Shown here piece after piece: positions 25,375 to 33,960 of a stretch of DNA of 36,326 nt (position 1 is the first letter of the stretch; each line of letters begins with the position of its first letter). Both the position numbers and the translations under genes were made by a program. Under the pieces are notes generated by a model, which had not been told where the DNA came from, searched no databases, and saw only the letters and a program-made list of their open reading frames with translations. Origin of the DNA: Gammaproteobacteria bacterium (GTDB taxonomy: Bacteria; Pseudomonadota; Gammaproteobacteria; GRL18); assembly GCA_023144715.1 (NCBI GenBank), contig JAGLFC010000020.1, forward strand, positions 1-36,326. Direction: 5' to 3'.

Positions 25375-26520
25375 ATGATGTTAAGGCGTTTAAGCGACTT
25401 TTTTGTTTTAACGGTGACTTTTGGGCTATTATTTGCCGGGCAAGCGTTTGCTAGTGAAATTATTGATGTAGGAACACATAAAGATGTAGAGCAAATTTAT
25501 CTTGGTGGTAGTGTTATTCCTTATAAAGAGGTAACACTCTCTGCACAAATGCCAGGACGTATTGAATTTGTTGCTGGAGAAGAGGGTGATTCTTTTGAAA
25601 CAGGTGTTTTATTGTTAACCATGAGTGACGAAAGTTTATTGGCAAAACGTAAATCTGCTATGGCTCAATATGATCAAGCAATGGCAGGATTACAAAACTC
25701 TCAAGTGCAATATAATAGAGAATTATGGTCACCACAATCAGAAAATGCCACGCAAATGCCTGGTATGGGACTCCCCGGAATGTTTGATCAGATGTTTACC
25801 AAACAGATGAGCGACTCTATGGGCTATGGTGATACAGATGTACAGCGTCGTGCGGATCTTTATAATCAAGGTTCGGCCGTTAATCAGGCTAAAACTAACG
25901 TAAGAAGTGCACGTGAAGCCATTAATGAAATAGATGCTATGCTTCGTGATACTCGTTCAATTGCACCTTTTAAAGGAATGATCATCAAGAAGTTTATCGA
26001 AGTAGGTGATACCGTTCAACCGGGAATGCCCTTATTGTCTTTTGCCAATACTGATTATATAAAAATTCGTACCGAAGTACCTGTACGTCTTATACCGTAT
26101 TTAAAAGTAGGCGATACTGTTCAAGCATACCTTGATGTGAGTGGTATGATGATTCCAGCAAAAGTGACTCAAATTTATCCTTTAGCCGATAAAAGTAAAC
26201 ATACAGTGACGGTAAAATTTGATTTACCTATTGGCACAACAGGCGTGCCGGGTATGTATGCTGAAGTGGCTATTCCTGTTAAAAATTCCAAACCCAGCAC
26301 CTCTATTATTATCCCTCAAACAAGCATTCTTAAACATTTGGGCAGTTTACCCAGTGTTTTAGTGATGAATAATCAAGGTATGGCAGAAATGCACGTGATA
26401 CGCTTAGGTAAAAAAGTGGATGGTGGTAAGTCTTATGTGGTACTTTCAGGGCTAAAATCAGGTGATAAAATTGTTAACCATCCGCCAAAAAACTGGCGAC
26501 CTGGTTTAAAATTAAAATAG
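25375..26520 (+). CDS. RND efflux periplasmic adaptor (MFP)
   Basis: A periplasmic adaptor linking an RND pump to an outer-membrane channel, 381 residues. A signal peptide (about 1-27) precedes the split lipoyl-like domain (VTLSAQMPGRIEFVAGEEGDSFETG; RSIAPFKGMIIKKFIEVGDTVQPGMPLLSF) and the beta-barrel and membrane-proximal domains. The region inserted between the lipoyl halves is rich in methionine (about 123-150, MPGMGLPGMFDQMFTKQM), which is unusual. AAAGG lies six bases before the ATG. The pump gene follows after 101 bases. The exported substrate is unknown. Confidence 0.88.
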   Translation: MMLRRLSDFFVLTVTFGLLFAGQAFASEIIDVGTHKDVEQIYLGGSVIPYKEVTLSAQMPGRIEFVAGEEGDSFETGVLLLTMSDESLLAKRKSAMAQYDQAMAGLQNSQVQYNRELWSPQSENATQMPGMGLPGMFDQMFTKQMSDSMGYGDTDVQRRADLYNQGSAVNQAKTNVRSAREAINEIDAMLRDTRSIAPFKGMIIKKFIEVGDTVQPGMPLLSFANTDYIKIRTEVPVRLIPYLKVGDTVQAYLDVSGMMIPAKVTQIYPLADKSKHTVTVKFDLPIGTTGVPGMYAEVAIPVKNSKPSTSIIIPQTSILKHLGSLPSVLVMNNQGMAEMHVIRLGKKVDGGKSYVVLSGLKSGDKIVNHPPKNWRPGLKLK

Positions 26521-26541
26521 TGTACTCAGTGGCTTGTCATA

Positions 26542-26571
26542 CGATTTATATGAACTCATTGATATAAATCG
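26542..26571. repeat. Hairpin between adaptor and pump genes
   Basis: CGATTTATAT (26542-26551) and ATATAAATCG (26562-26571) pair perfectly over ten bases around a ten-base loop. No T-run follows, so it is not a simple terminator. It may be an mRNA processing or stability element, or a protein-binding site, setting adaptor-to-pump ratios. Confidence 0.5.
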
Positions 26572-26621
26572 CTACAATCTAAATTAAGAAATAATGAATC
26601 AGTACGAGTAATAGTAAATCT

Positions 26622-29600
26622 ATGGATACTTCAGATAATAAACATGGTTTGGGTCTTGCGGGTAATTTAACGAAGACCTTTATGCATTCACCATTAACAT
26701 TGTTGCTTATTATAGCAACCTTTGCTATTGGTTTTGCTGGCTTTATGATGACACCAAGGCAGGAAGATCCTCAAATATCAGTGCCAATGGTGGATGTTTT
26801 TGTGAATTATCCTGGAGCATCAGCCAAGCAAGTTGCTTCTCTTGTTACCGATCCACTCGAACGGATTATGAGTGAAATTCCTGGTGTTGACCATGTTTAT
26901 TCTGCTTCACAGCGTGATCAAGCGGTTGTGACGGTGCAGTTTGAAGTGGGCGAGGAAATGGGCGAATCATTGGTTAAATTGTATGATAAATTACAATCCA
27001 ATATGGACAAAATTCCACCGGGCGTATCACCACCGTTAGTAAAACCCAAGGGAGTGGATGATGTGCCTATGGTTGCATTAACACTTTGGTCAGATAGTCT
27101 TGATGATGCGGCATTACGTTTAATTGGTCTTGATGTCATGCAAGAACTTAATGAAATTCCAGAAACTAGCCAAAGCTTTGTGATCAGTGGTCGTCAAGAA
27201 CAACTTAGAATTGAAGTTAAGCCCGAACGATTGGCTGGCTATGGTATCACTATGGCACAAATAGCTGGTACCATTATGACGGCCAATAGTGAAAAAACAG
27301 TGGGTTCAATTGAATCAGGTGAAAGTAGCTTTAATCTTTATACAGGTTCTTTTTTACATACCGCAGAAGATGTTGAACATCTAGTGGTGGCAATACATGA
27401 TGGAAATCCTGTTTATATTAGAGATATTGCTAAAGTGATTCATGGTCCTGGAGAAACCCACAAATTTGTTAATTTCTATACAGGTGCTGCCTCAACAGAA
27501 AGTAAGGCGGCTAATGGTGTGCCAGCAGTCACACTCGCTTTGGCTAAAAAGAGCGGTACCAATGGTATCAGTGTCGTTGAAGAAATTTTAAAACGTGTTG
27601 AATCAATGAAGGGTCGTCTGATTCCTAGTAATGTTGAAGTAAGCGTAACACGTAATTATGGTAAATCAGCACAAGATAAAGTCAATGGTTTAATGTTTAA
27701 GCTGGTATTAGTCACCGTTGCCGTCTCTATTCTTATTCTTGGATTTTTAAATTGGCGTGCTGCTTTAGTCTGTTTTATTGTGATTCCTAATGTTATTTTA
27801 GTGACCACCTTCTTTGCATTAATGATGGGCTATACCATTGACCGAGTGAGCTTATTTGCCTTAATCTTTTCTATTGGTATATTGGTAGATGATGCCATTG
27901 TGGTGGTCGAAAATATGTATCGGCGTTGGGCAATGGATGGTGAAATTTCAGATGCAACCTCCATTGATGCGGTAAGAGAAGTCGGAAATCCGACCATTCT
28001 TGCGACCTTTACAGTCATTGCTGCTTTATTACCTATGGCAATTGTACGAGGTATGATGGGACCTTATATGGAACCTATCCCAGCACTGGGTTCAGTCGCG
28101 ATGATGTATTCCTTGTTCGCAGCCTTTGCTTTTACACCATACTTAGCCATTCGTTTTAAACCCAGTATGGATTCTTTGAATAAAATGGAAGAATCTGAAC
28201 ATAATACTGTTCGGTTATTAGATGGTTTTTATCGTTCTATTTTAAATCCTCTTATTGATAGCAAATTTGCGGGCAACACCTTTTTAATCTCTTTATTTGT
28301 GGTCTTCTTTTTATGTTGTAGCTTACTTTATGTGAAAGCAGTTAAAGTAAAAATGATGCCCTTAGATAATAAATCTGTTTTTAATGTGGTGGTTAACTTT
28401 CCTGCGGGCACTTCACTGCCTGTAACCGCTAATTTAACGCGCCAATTTGCTGAAGAAGTGAGAAAAATTTCTGAAGTCACCGCTATTCAATCTTATGTGG
28501 GTACTGCTTCTCCTTATGATTTTAATGGTTTAGTACGTCACTATTACTTGCGTCAACAGCCTTGGCAATCGGATTTGAATGTACAGTTAGTGGATAAAAA
28601 AGAACGTGATCGGAGCAGTCATGAAGTGGCTGTAGAAGTCAGAAATACCTTAACCGCAATGGTGGCTGCAAAAGTTAAAGAAGGGACTTACACCGAAAAT
28701 AGTAAACCCAAGTTTCAAATTGTAGAAATGCCACCAGGTCCCCCTGTGCTACAAACAATGGTTGCTGAAGTGTATGGACCGACTGCACATGAACGTCATG
28801 CGGTTGCTATGCGATTAACCGAATTATTTGAACAATCTGAAATTATTACGGATGTGGACAATTATATTCAAAAACCTTATGAAATATGGACATTTCAAGT
28901 CAATCGTGAAAAATCAATTCGTACGGGTGTTACCGTTGATGCCATTAATAAGGCATTAGAAATGGCGATGGGTGGCTTTGTTTTGGGTGATATTAAAGAT
29001 GGTTCAATATTAGATCCCACCATGATTATATTACAAGTTCCCCTTGATATTCGTGCTAATTTTAACTCATTAAGCCAATTACCTGTGCCTACTATGCAAG
29101 GAACGAGTGTACCTTTGGCAGAATTAGGTCTATTTAGTAAAGGCTATAAAGAAGCCATTATTTTCCATAAAGATTTAAGAGATGTTGAATATGTGATTGG
29201 TGAGGTTCAAGGCAAATTAGCATCCCCTATTTATGCCATTCTTGAAGTGAATAAATTTCTTCAAAAAGAAGAAAACTTAGGGCCTCGAAAGGAGATCATA
29301 GAAGGGACTCTCACTGGACCTCCTGATGCTGGAGATATGCATAATTTTTCAGGCTTTGAGTGGGCAGGTGAATGGATTGTCACTTATGAAACCTTTCGTG
29401 ATATGGGACTGGCATTTGGTGTCGCTATTATTTTAATTTATATGCTGGTTGTGTGGGAATTTGGTAATTTTAGTTTGCCCGCAGTGATTATTTCACCCAT
29501 TCCACTGACATTAATTGGTATTTTACCGGGTCATGCTTTAATGGGTGCAGAATTTACCGCCACTTCTATGATTGGTTTCATTGCATTGGCGGGTATTATT

Positions 29601-30467
29601 GTGCGGAATTCCATCTTGTTAGTGGACTATTCACGACAGGAAATTAGTCGAGGCGTTGAAATTAAGGAAGCCATTATTATGGCCTGTATTACTCGCACAA
29701 GACCTATTATTATTACCGCTTTGGCGTTAGTGGTGGGATCAACCGCTATTTTGATGGATCCTATTTTTCAAGGCATGGCTGTATCACTCATGTTTGGTGT
29801 GTTTGTATCCACTATTTTAACATTGATTGTAATTCCTCTAGGTTGTTATAGTGCACGTAGTGCGTTTTGTGATGTGATGCGTGAAGATCATCCTGATTAT
29901 GAATTATGTATCGCAGAAAAAGAAGGAAAAAAAAAAGATAATTTAAAAGAAAAAGACACTGGTTTTATCGTACAAGGATTGTTCAGTGTCTATAATGTTA
30001 TTATCGCTGTCTTTCAGGTTGTATGGTGGAGTTTACAAGGGCTTTATAGGTTACTATTTAAGCAAAAAAAAACTAAAACGACACCTAAGCCCATAGCAGT
30101 TTCTGATCAAAGTATTTCAAAAAAAGAAACGCCCAGAGAACCAGAATCTGAGTCGGATCATATAGAAGATATTTCAGAATCTAAGAAAGAAGAAAAAGAA
30201 GTGCAACCTGAACCTGTAGTAGAAAATGATATTTCTGATACTGATCAGGTTGAAAAAAATTCTGTTGTAGAGAAAACAACCCCTATTAAGAAAAAATCTT
30301 CTGTTAAAAAGAAAACTCTAACAAAGAAAAAAGCCATAAAAAAGAAAGCTTCTACTCGAAAAAAATCATCGACAACCGCTTCTAAACCTTCTTCAACAAC
30401 AAAAAAATCTGTTAAAAAGAAGGGACGGCGTGGTATACAATTAAAAGGTGATTTAGGGAAAGAATAA
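26622..30467 (+). CDS. RND efflux permease with lysine-rich C-terminal tail
   Basis: A proton-driven inner-membrane pump of 1281 residues; usual RND permeases have about 1020-1050. The body is standard: TM1 near 20-40, GASAKQVASLVTDPLE, the proton-relay pair D423-D424 (GILVDDAIVVVENMYRRW), and the last usual span near 1045-1070. Three additions follow: an extra hydrophobic stretch (about 1114-1147, FIVQGLFSVYNVIIAVFQVVWW), an acidic linker to about 1218, and a 63-residue tail with 22 Lys and 3 Arg, including KKK triplets spaced about six residues apart. The tail is in frame and not a run-on error. Substrate unknown. ParA-type ATPase follows after 99 bases. Confidence 0.92.
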   Translation: MDTSDNKHGLGLAGNLTKTFMHSPLTLLLIIATFAIGFAGFMMTPRQEDPQISVPMVDVFVNYPGASAKQVASLVTDPLERIMSEIPGVDHVYSASQRDQAVVTVQFEVGEEMGESLVKLYDKLQSNMDKIPPGVSPPLVKPKGVDDVPMVALTLWSDSLDDAALRLIGLDVMQELNEIPETSQSFVISGRQEQLRIEVKPERLAGYGITMAQIAGTIMTANSEKTVGSIESGESSFNLYTGSFLHTAEDVEHLVVAIHDGNPVYIRDIAKVIHGPGETHKFVNFYTGAASTESKAANGVPAVTLALAKKSGTNGISVVEEILKRVESMKGRLIPSNVEVSVTRNYGKSAQDKVNGLMFKLVLVTVAVSILILGFLNWRAALVCFIVIPNVILVTTFFALMMGYTIDRVSLFALIFSIGILVDDAIVVVENMYRRWAMDGEISDATSIDAVREVGNPTILATFTVIAALLPMAIVRGMMGPYMEPIPALGSVAMMYSLFAAFAFTPYLAIRFKPSMDSLNKMEESEHNTVRLLDGFYRSILNPLIDSKFAGNTFLISLFVVFFLCCSLLYVKAVKVKMMPLDNKSVFNVVVNFPAGTSLPVTANLTRQFAEEVRKISEVTAIQSYVGTASPYDFNGLVRHYYLRQQPWQSDLNVQLVDKKERDRSSHEVAVEVRNTLTAMVAAKVKEGTYTENSKPKFQIVEMPPGPPVLQTMVAEVYGPTAHERHAVAMRLTELFEQSEIITDVDNYIQKPYEIWTFQVNREKSIRTGVTVDAINKALEMAMGGFVLGDIKDGSILDPTMIILQVPLDIRANFNSLSQLPVPTMQGTSVPLAELGLFSKGYKEAIIFHKDLRDVEYVIGEVQGKLASPIYAILEVNKFLQKEENLGPRKEIIEGTLTGPPDAGDMHNFSGFEWAGEWIVTYETFRDMGLAFGVAIILIYMLVVWEFGNFSLPAVIISPIPLTLIGILPGHALMGAEFTATSMIGFIALAGIIVRNSILLVDYSRQEISRGVEIKEAIIMACITRTRPIIITALALVVGSTAILMDPIFQGMAVSLMFGVFVSTILTLIVIPLGCYSARSAFCDVMREDHPDYELCIAEKEGKKKDNLKEKDTGFIVQGLFSVYNVIIAVFQVVWWSLQGLYRLLFKQKKTKTTPKPIAVSDQSISKKETPREPESESDHIEDISESKKEEKEVQPEPVVENDISDTDQVEKNSVVEKTTPIKKKSSVKKKTLTKKKAIKKKASTRKKSSTTASKPSSTTKKSVKKKGRRGIQLKGDLGKE

Positions 30468-30566
30468 ATACATGTTATGATAGTTCAAAGACATTTGCAC
30501 CAAAAGTTATATTTTGATTGTTTTATCAGCAAATATTAAATTGAGTTTGGCTATAGGGTATTCTAT

Positions 30567-31196
30567 ATGATTACAGTGATTGGTAATTTAAAAGGTGGTA
30601 CTGGAAAAAGTACAGTGACATTTAATTTGGCCGTCTGGCTGGCATTAAATGATTATTGCGTTAAGGTCTTTGATTTAGATCCACAAGCAACACTCAGTGA
30701 TGTGGGCGATATTCGTAAAGAAGATGAATATGAACCTATTATTTCTATTAGCAATTCGCTGGATGATTTGGATTTATCTAAACAGTCTAAAGAGGATGAA
30801 ATACTGATTGATATTGGCACCGCGGATACTCAATCAATGAAAAAAGCCATTGCTTTAACCAATCGTATTATTGTTCCTGTACCACCTAGTCAGGCTGATA
30901 TTTGGTCAACACAACGCTTTATAAAAATGGTCGTTGATATTTGTGGTAAGGATAATATGCCACAGATGTTAGGCTTTGTTAATCGTGCTGATACTCATAA
31001 GGGAGTACGTGAGACAGGAGAAGCAGAAGATGCACTCAAAATACTCCCCTATATTGATTTAATAGGTACACGCTTATATCAAAGAACAACCTATAGGCGT
31101 TCTTTTAGTGAAGGTCTTGCGGTGTTTGAACTTGAACCCAAAGGCAAAGCAGCAGCAGAAGTGAATAAGTTTGCCAGTATGATTTACCCAGCATAA
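30567..31196 (+). CDS. ParA/MinD-family ATPase
   Basis: A 209-residue deviant-Walker ATPase of the ParA/ParF size class. Motifs: N-terminal KGGTGKST (9-16), FDLDPQATLSD (35-45), and the Walker B-like ILIDIGTAD. Such proteins position DNA, chemoreceptors or membrane machines by ATP-dependent patterning. No ParB gene or parS-like repeat is nearby, and there is no replication gene, which argues against a plasmid partition role. AGGG lies nine bases before the ATG. It sits between the pump and a membrane coiled-coil gene in a one-direction cluster, suggesting it positions this machinery (inference). Confidence 0.88.
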   Translation: MITVIGNLKGGTGKSTVTFNLAVWLALNDYCVKVFDLDPQATLSDVGDIRKEDEYEPIISISNSLDDLDLSKQSKEDEILIDIGTADTQSMKKAIALTNRIIVPVPPSQADIWSTQRFIKMVVDICGKDNMPQMLGFVNRADTHKGVRETGEAEDALKILPYIDLIGTRLYQRTTYRRSFSEGLAVFELEPKGKAAAEVNKFASMIYPA

Positions 31197-31198
31197 AA

Positions 31199-31226
31199 TA
31201 GCTTATTAGTGTATTCTAATAAGCTA
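31199..31226. repeat. Perfect hairpin after parA-like gene
   Basis: TAGCTTATTA (31199-31208) and TAATAAGCTA (31217-31226) form a perfect ten-base stem with an eight-base loop, two bases after the stop codon. No T-run follows on the plus strand, so it is a weak candidate for termination. It may partly separate the ATPase from the next genes or protect the mRNA end. Confidence 0.55.
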
Positions 31227-31328
31227 AAAATAAAGCTACCTATGACTATTATTTTCTTTTATAATAATACAAGAACACTATTATATTAATGACCTGTTAA
31301 TGTGATTAATGCTTGGGAGAGACAATAA

Positions 31329-31934
31329 ATGCCGATTAAAAGGTTATATCATAAACTGACTGCCGAAACTGTACCAGCAGATGCCGCGGGTTTTGATTCA
31401 GATACACTAGACAAGCGTAAAAAAGAGGTTGATGTTAAAGGTCAACGTTTACAACTTATTGTTTATTCAGCATTATTTGCATTTATTATCTTAGCAGCTT
31501 ATGGGTATTATCTTATTTTTAATCTTACTCATGATGTTCATTCAATGTCTAATGATGTCAGGCAGATGAGTCAGGCAGTGAGTGGTATGTCACACTCAGT
31601 TATTATGAATATGGATGTTATTTCAGAAAGTATTGTGAAAATGCAATCCAGCACCCAATTAATGAGTCGTGTGGTCGCAGATTCTCTGCCTGAAATGACT
31701 AAAAATACGACTATCATGACGCAAACTGCTCAAAATGTGAATGCTCGCATTAATGATATTAGTGCGGATATTCAGATCATGAGTGTCAGTATGGTTGCCA
31801 TGCAACGTGATATGTGGAGTATGAATGATACTTTTAGCAATCCAGTAGAAAGTATTTTTCATAATATGATGCCTTGGAGTAATAAAAAACAAGGTTCATC
31901 GGGTCCTTTATATTTTAGGCAACCCATGCGTTAA
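31329..31934 (+). CDS. Single-span protein with methionine heptads
   Basis: A 201-residue protein: a charged cytoplasmic N-terminus (1-41), one membrane span (about 42-65, LQLIVYSALFAFIILAAYGYYLIF), then a long, probably periplasmic helical region. Methionines recur at seven-residue steps (73, 80, 87; 105, 112; 123, 130; 151, 158, 165), which suggests a coiled coil with Met at a core position. There are about 18 Met in all. No family recognised. GGGAG lies before the ATG. It stands 50 bases ahead of the dynamin-like gene, so they are probably co-transcribed. Confidence 0.75.
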   Translation: MPIKRLYHKLTAETVPADAAGFDSDTLDKRKKEVDVKGQRLQLIVYSALFAFIILAAYGYYLIFNLTHDVHSMSNDVRQMSQAVSGMSHSVIMNMDVISESIVKMQSSTQLMSRVVADSLPEMTKNTTIMTQTAQNVNARINDISADIQIMSVSMVAMQRDMWSMNDTFSNPVESIFHNMMPWSNKKQGSSGPLYFRQPMR

Positions 31935-31984
31935 AATGATTGTTTTTTAATGTTTAATTATTTGTTTAGGAGAGGGTATCACCC

Positions 31985-33466
31985 ATGTTTGAAAGTCCGA
32001 CTACACTGCTTCAGTCACGTTTAAAGAGTTTGAAAGAAAACCTTGCCACTGAAAATCCTATTTTAGTGGATGCCGTTAACTCTTTTCAAGATTTAGATAA
32101 AGTGGGTTATGAAACAGGTCTGTTAGCAACTGATGAATCTTTTGCGACTAAAATTTCATGGTGGCCCTTAATTTCAATTTTAGGGACTTTCTCAGCAGGA
32201 AAGTCTTCGTTTATTAATAGCTATTTAGGTGTCAATCTACAGTTAACAGGTAATCAAGCGGTTGATGATAAATTTACAGTCATCACTTATAGTCAGGAAG
32301 AAAAACCCCGAGTATTGCCAGGTTTAGCACTGGATGCCGATCCACGTTTACCTTTTTATCAAATCAGTGAAGCCATAGAAAAAGTTTCTACAGGAGAGGG
32401 CAGTCGAGTTGATACTTATTTACAACTTAAAACCTGTAAAAGTGATGCACTAAAAGGTAGAATTTTAATTGATTCCCCTGGATTTGATGCGGATGATCAA
32501 CGTAATGCAACGCTTAGAATTACCGATCATATTATTGATTTAGCGGATTTAGTGATGGTCTTTTTTGATGCTCGACATCCAGAACCTGGTGCGATGAAAG
32601 ATACTCTACAACATTTGGTTGAAGGGACGATCAAACGTAATGATACCAGTAAATTCTTATTTATTTTAAATCAAATGGATACTACGGCTAAGGAAGATAA
32701 TTCTGAGCAAGTGGTGGCCGCATGGCAACGTGCTATTGTACAAACAGGACTGTCAGCAGGTCGTTTTTATTGTATTTATAATGAAAAAACAGCGCCTATT
32801 ATTGAAGATGAACAAATGCGCAAGCGTTATAAAGAAAAGCTTGATTTTGATATGAGTGAAATCAATCAACGTATGCAGGAAGTAGGTGTTGAACGAGTGT
32901 ATCGTATTATTGGTGCTTTAGAAAATACAGCTAATGGTATAGAACGTGTTGCAATACCAAAAATAACAAAAGCATTAGACTCATGGTCTCGTACGGTATT
33001 AAAAATTGATGCAGTATTATTGGGCTTATTAATTGCTATCCTATTGGGTATTTCATATTATGCTAATTATTGGATTGACGGTTCATTCCAACCATTTTGG
33101 CTAGAATCTTTTTCAGATAATCCGATTCTACAAAGTATTGTTTTAGGTGTTTTTGTGCTGATATTAACAATACTACATTTTAAAGTACGTCGTTTTATGG
33201 CTCATAAAATTGCTAAAAAATTACCCACTGAAAATGGACCAGGTAATATTGCAGGTGCTTTTCTAAAGAGTACACATCCTATACGCAGTATTTTTATGTC
33301 TACACCCTCAGGTTGGCGTAAAAAAAGTCGCCAAGTGATTGAGCAAGTACGTAATCAGGCAGACAATTTTGTAAAATTACTGAATGATAATTTTACTGAT
33401 CCATTAGGGCGTAGAGAAGCTGAAGGTTTAATAGAAAAAAAGAAGGCGGATGTTGCGAAATCATAA
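31985..33466 (+). CDS. Dynamin-like GTPase with two membrane spans
   Basis: A 493-residue large GTPase. G1 is GTFSAGKSS (67-75), a G2-type threonine lies in DDKFTVI (94-100), G3 is DSPGFD (163-168) and G4 NQMD (229-232). The G1 and DDKFT region resembles the EHD/dynamin branch. Two hydrophobic spans follow (about 343-362 and 381-399), then a basic helical tail. Bacterial dynamins with such spans remodel or fuse membranes. The start GGAGAGG at 31970-31976 precedes the ATG at 31985 by eight bases. The cluster context ties it to the ParA-like and channel genes; its target is unknown. Confidence 0.87.
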   Translation: MFESPTTLLQSRLKSLKENLATENPILVDAVNSFQDLDKVGYETGLLATDESFATKISWWPLISILGTFSAGKSSFINSYLGVNLQLTGNQAVDDKFTVITYSQEEKPRVLPGLALDADPRLPFYQISEAIEKVSTGEGSRVDTYLQLKTCKSDALKGRILIDSPGFDADDQRNATLRITDHIIDLADLVMVFFDARHPEPGAMKDTLQHLVEGTIKRNDTSKFLFILNQMDTTAKEDNSEQVVAAWQRAIVQTGLSAGRFYCIYNEKTAPIIEDEQMRKRYKEKLDFDMSEINQRMQEVGVERVYRIIGALENTANGIERVAIPKITKALDSWSRTVLKIDAVLLGLLIAILLGISYYANYWIDGSFQPFWLESFSDNPILQSIVLGVFVLILTILHFKVRRFMAHKIAKKLPTENGPGNIAGAFLKSTHPIRSIFMSTPSGWRKKSRQVIEQVRNQADNFVKLLNDNFTDPLGRREAEGLIEKKKADVAKS

Positions 33467-33521
33467 TGAAGGAATGTTATTCTTTATCGTCAGTAAAGGT
33501 TCTATCTAGGAACAAATATTT

Positions 33522-33905
33522 ATGAACTTTGAAAAAGTATCTTTTGCTTTTTTTGTTGTGTTTGCTCTGACCATTAATTTTGGTTTTTTCATTGGTGACA
33601 TTGATGAACCAAAACACCATCATGTCTTTGAATTATTTCTTGCCATCATCATTAGTTTAATTGCCACTGTTATTAAACTTGGTGATCGATCACACATTGG
33701 TGCAGTATTATTAGCAACCAGTTTAGTTGCAGATATTCATCTTATTGCCGCGGCTATTATTTGGGGCTTTGCTGAACATATTTCAGCAAGTGGTGTAGGC
33801 CCAGATGTCATGGCAACCATTGTTTCAGTATCAGGGGGTGCTTTGATTGCCAACTTGACATCTGTGGTATTATTAGTCATTGAAACGACTGTTGTTCGAC
33901 GTTAA
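33522..33905 (+). CDS. Four-span membrane protein, possibly DUF6394
   Basis: A 127-residue integral membrane protein with about four hydrophobic spans (VSFAFFVVFALTINFGFFIG; FELFLAIIISLIATVIKLG; IGAVLLATSLVADIHLIAAAIIWGF; ATIVSVSGGALIANLTSVVLLVIE). It also has a HHH-containing loop (EPKHHHVFE). The pattern seems close to DUF6394 proteins from memory, not verified. It lies 55 bases after the GTPase gene and 55 before the channel gene, so it is probably part of the same operon. Function unknown. Confidence 0.75.
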   Translation: MNFEKVSFAFFVVFALTINFGFFIGDIDEPKHHHVFELFLAIIISLIATVIKLGDRSHIGAVLLATSLVADIHLIAAAIIWGFAEHISASGVGPDVMATIVSVSGGALIANLTSVVLLVIETTVVRR

Positions 33906-33960
33906 CTTTAAACTATTTTATCCTCTCTTTTATGAGACAAGATAATTTACTGACAGACTA

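Noticed and set aside
30567..31196. ParA-type gene as a plasmid partition system
   Set aside because: No parB, centromere-like repeat or replication gene is present and the surroundings are chromosomal.
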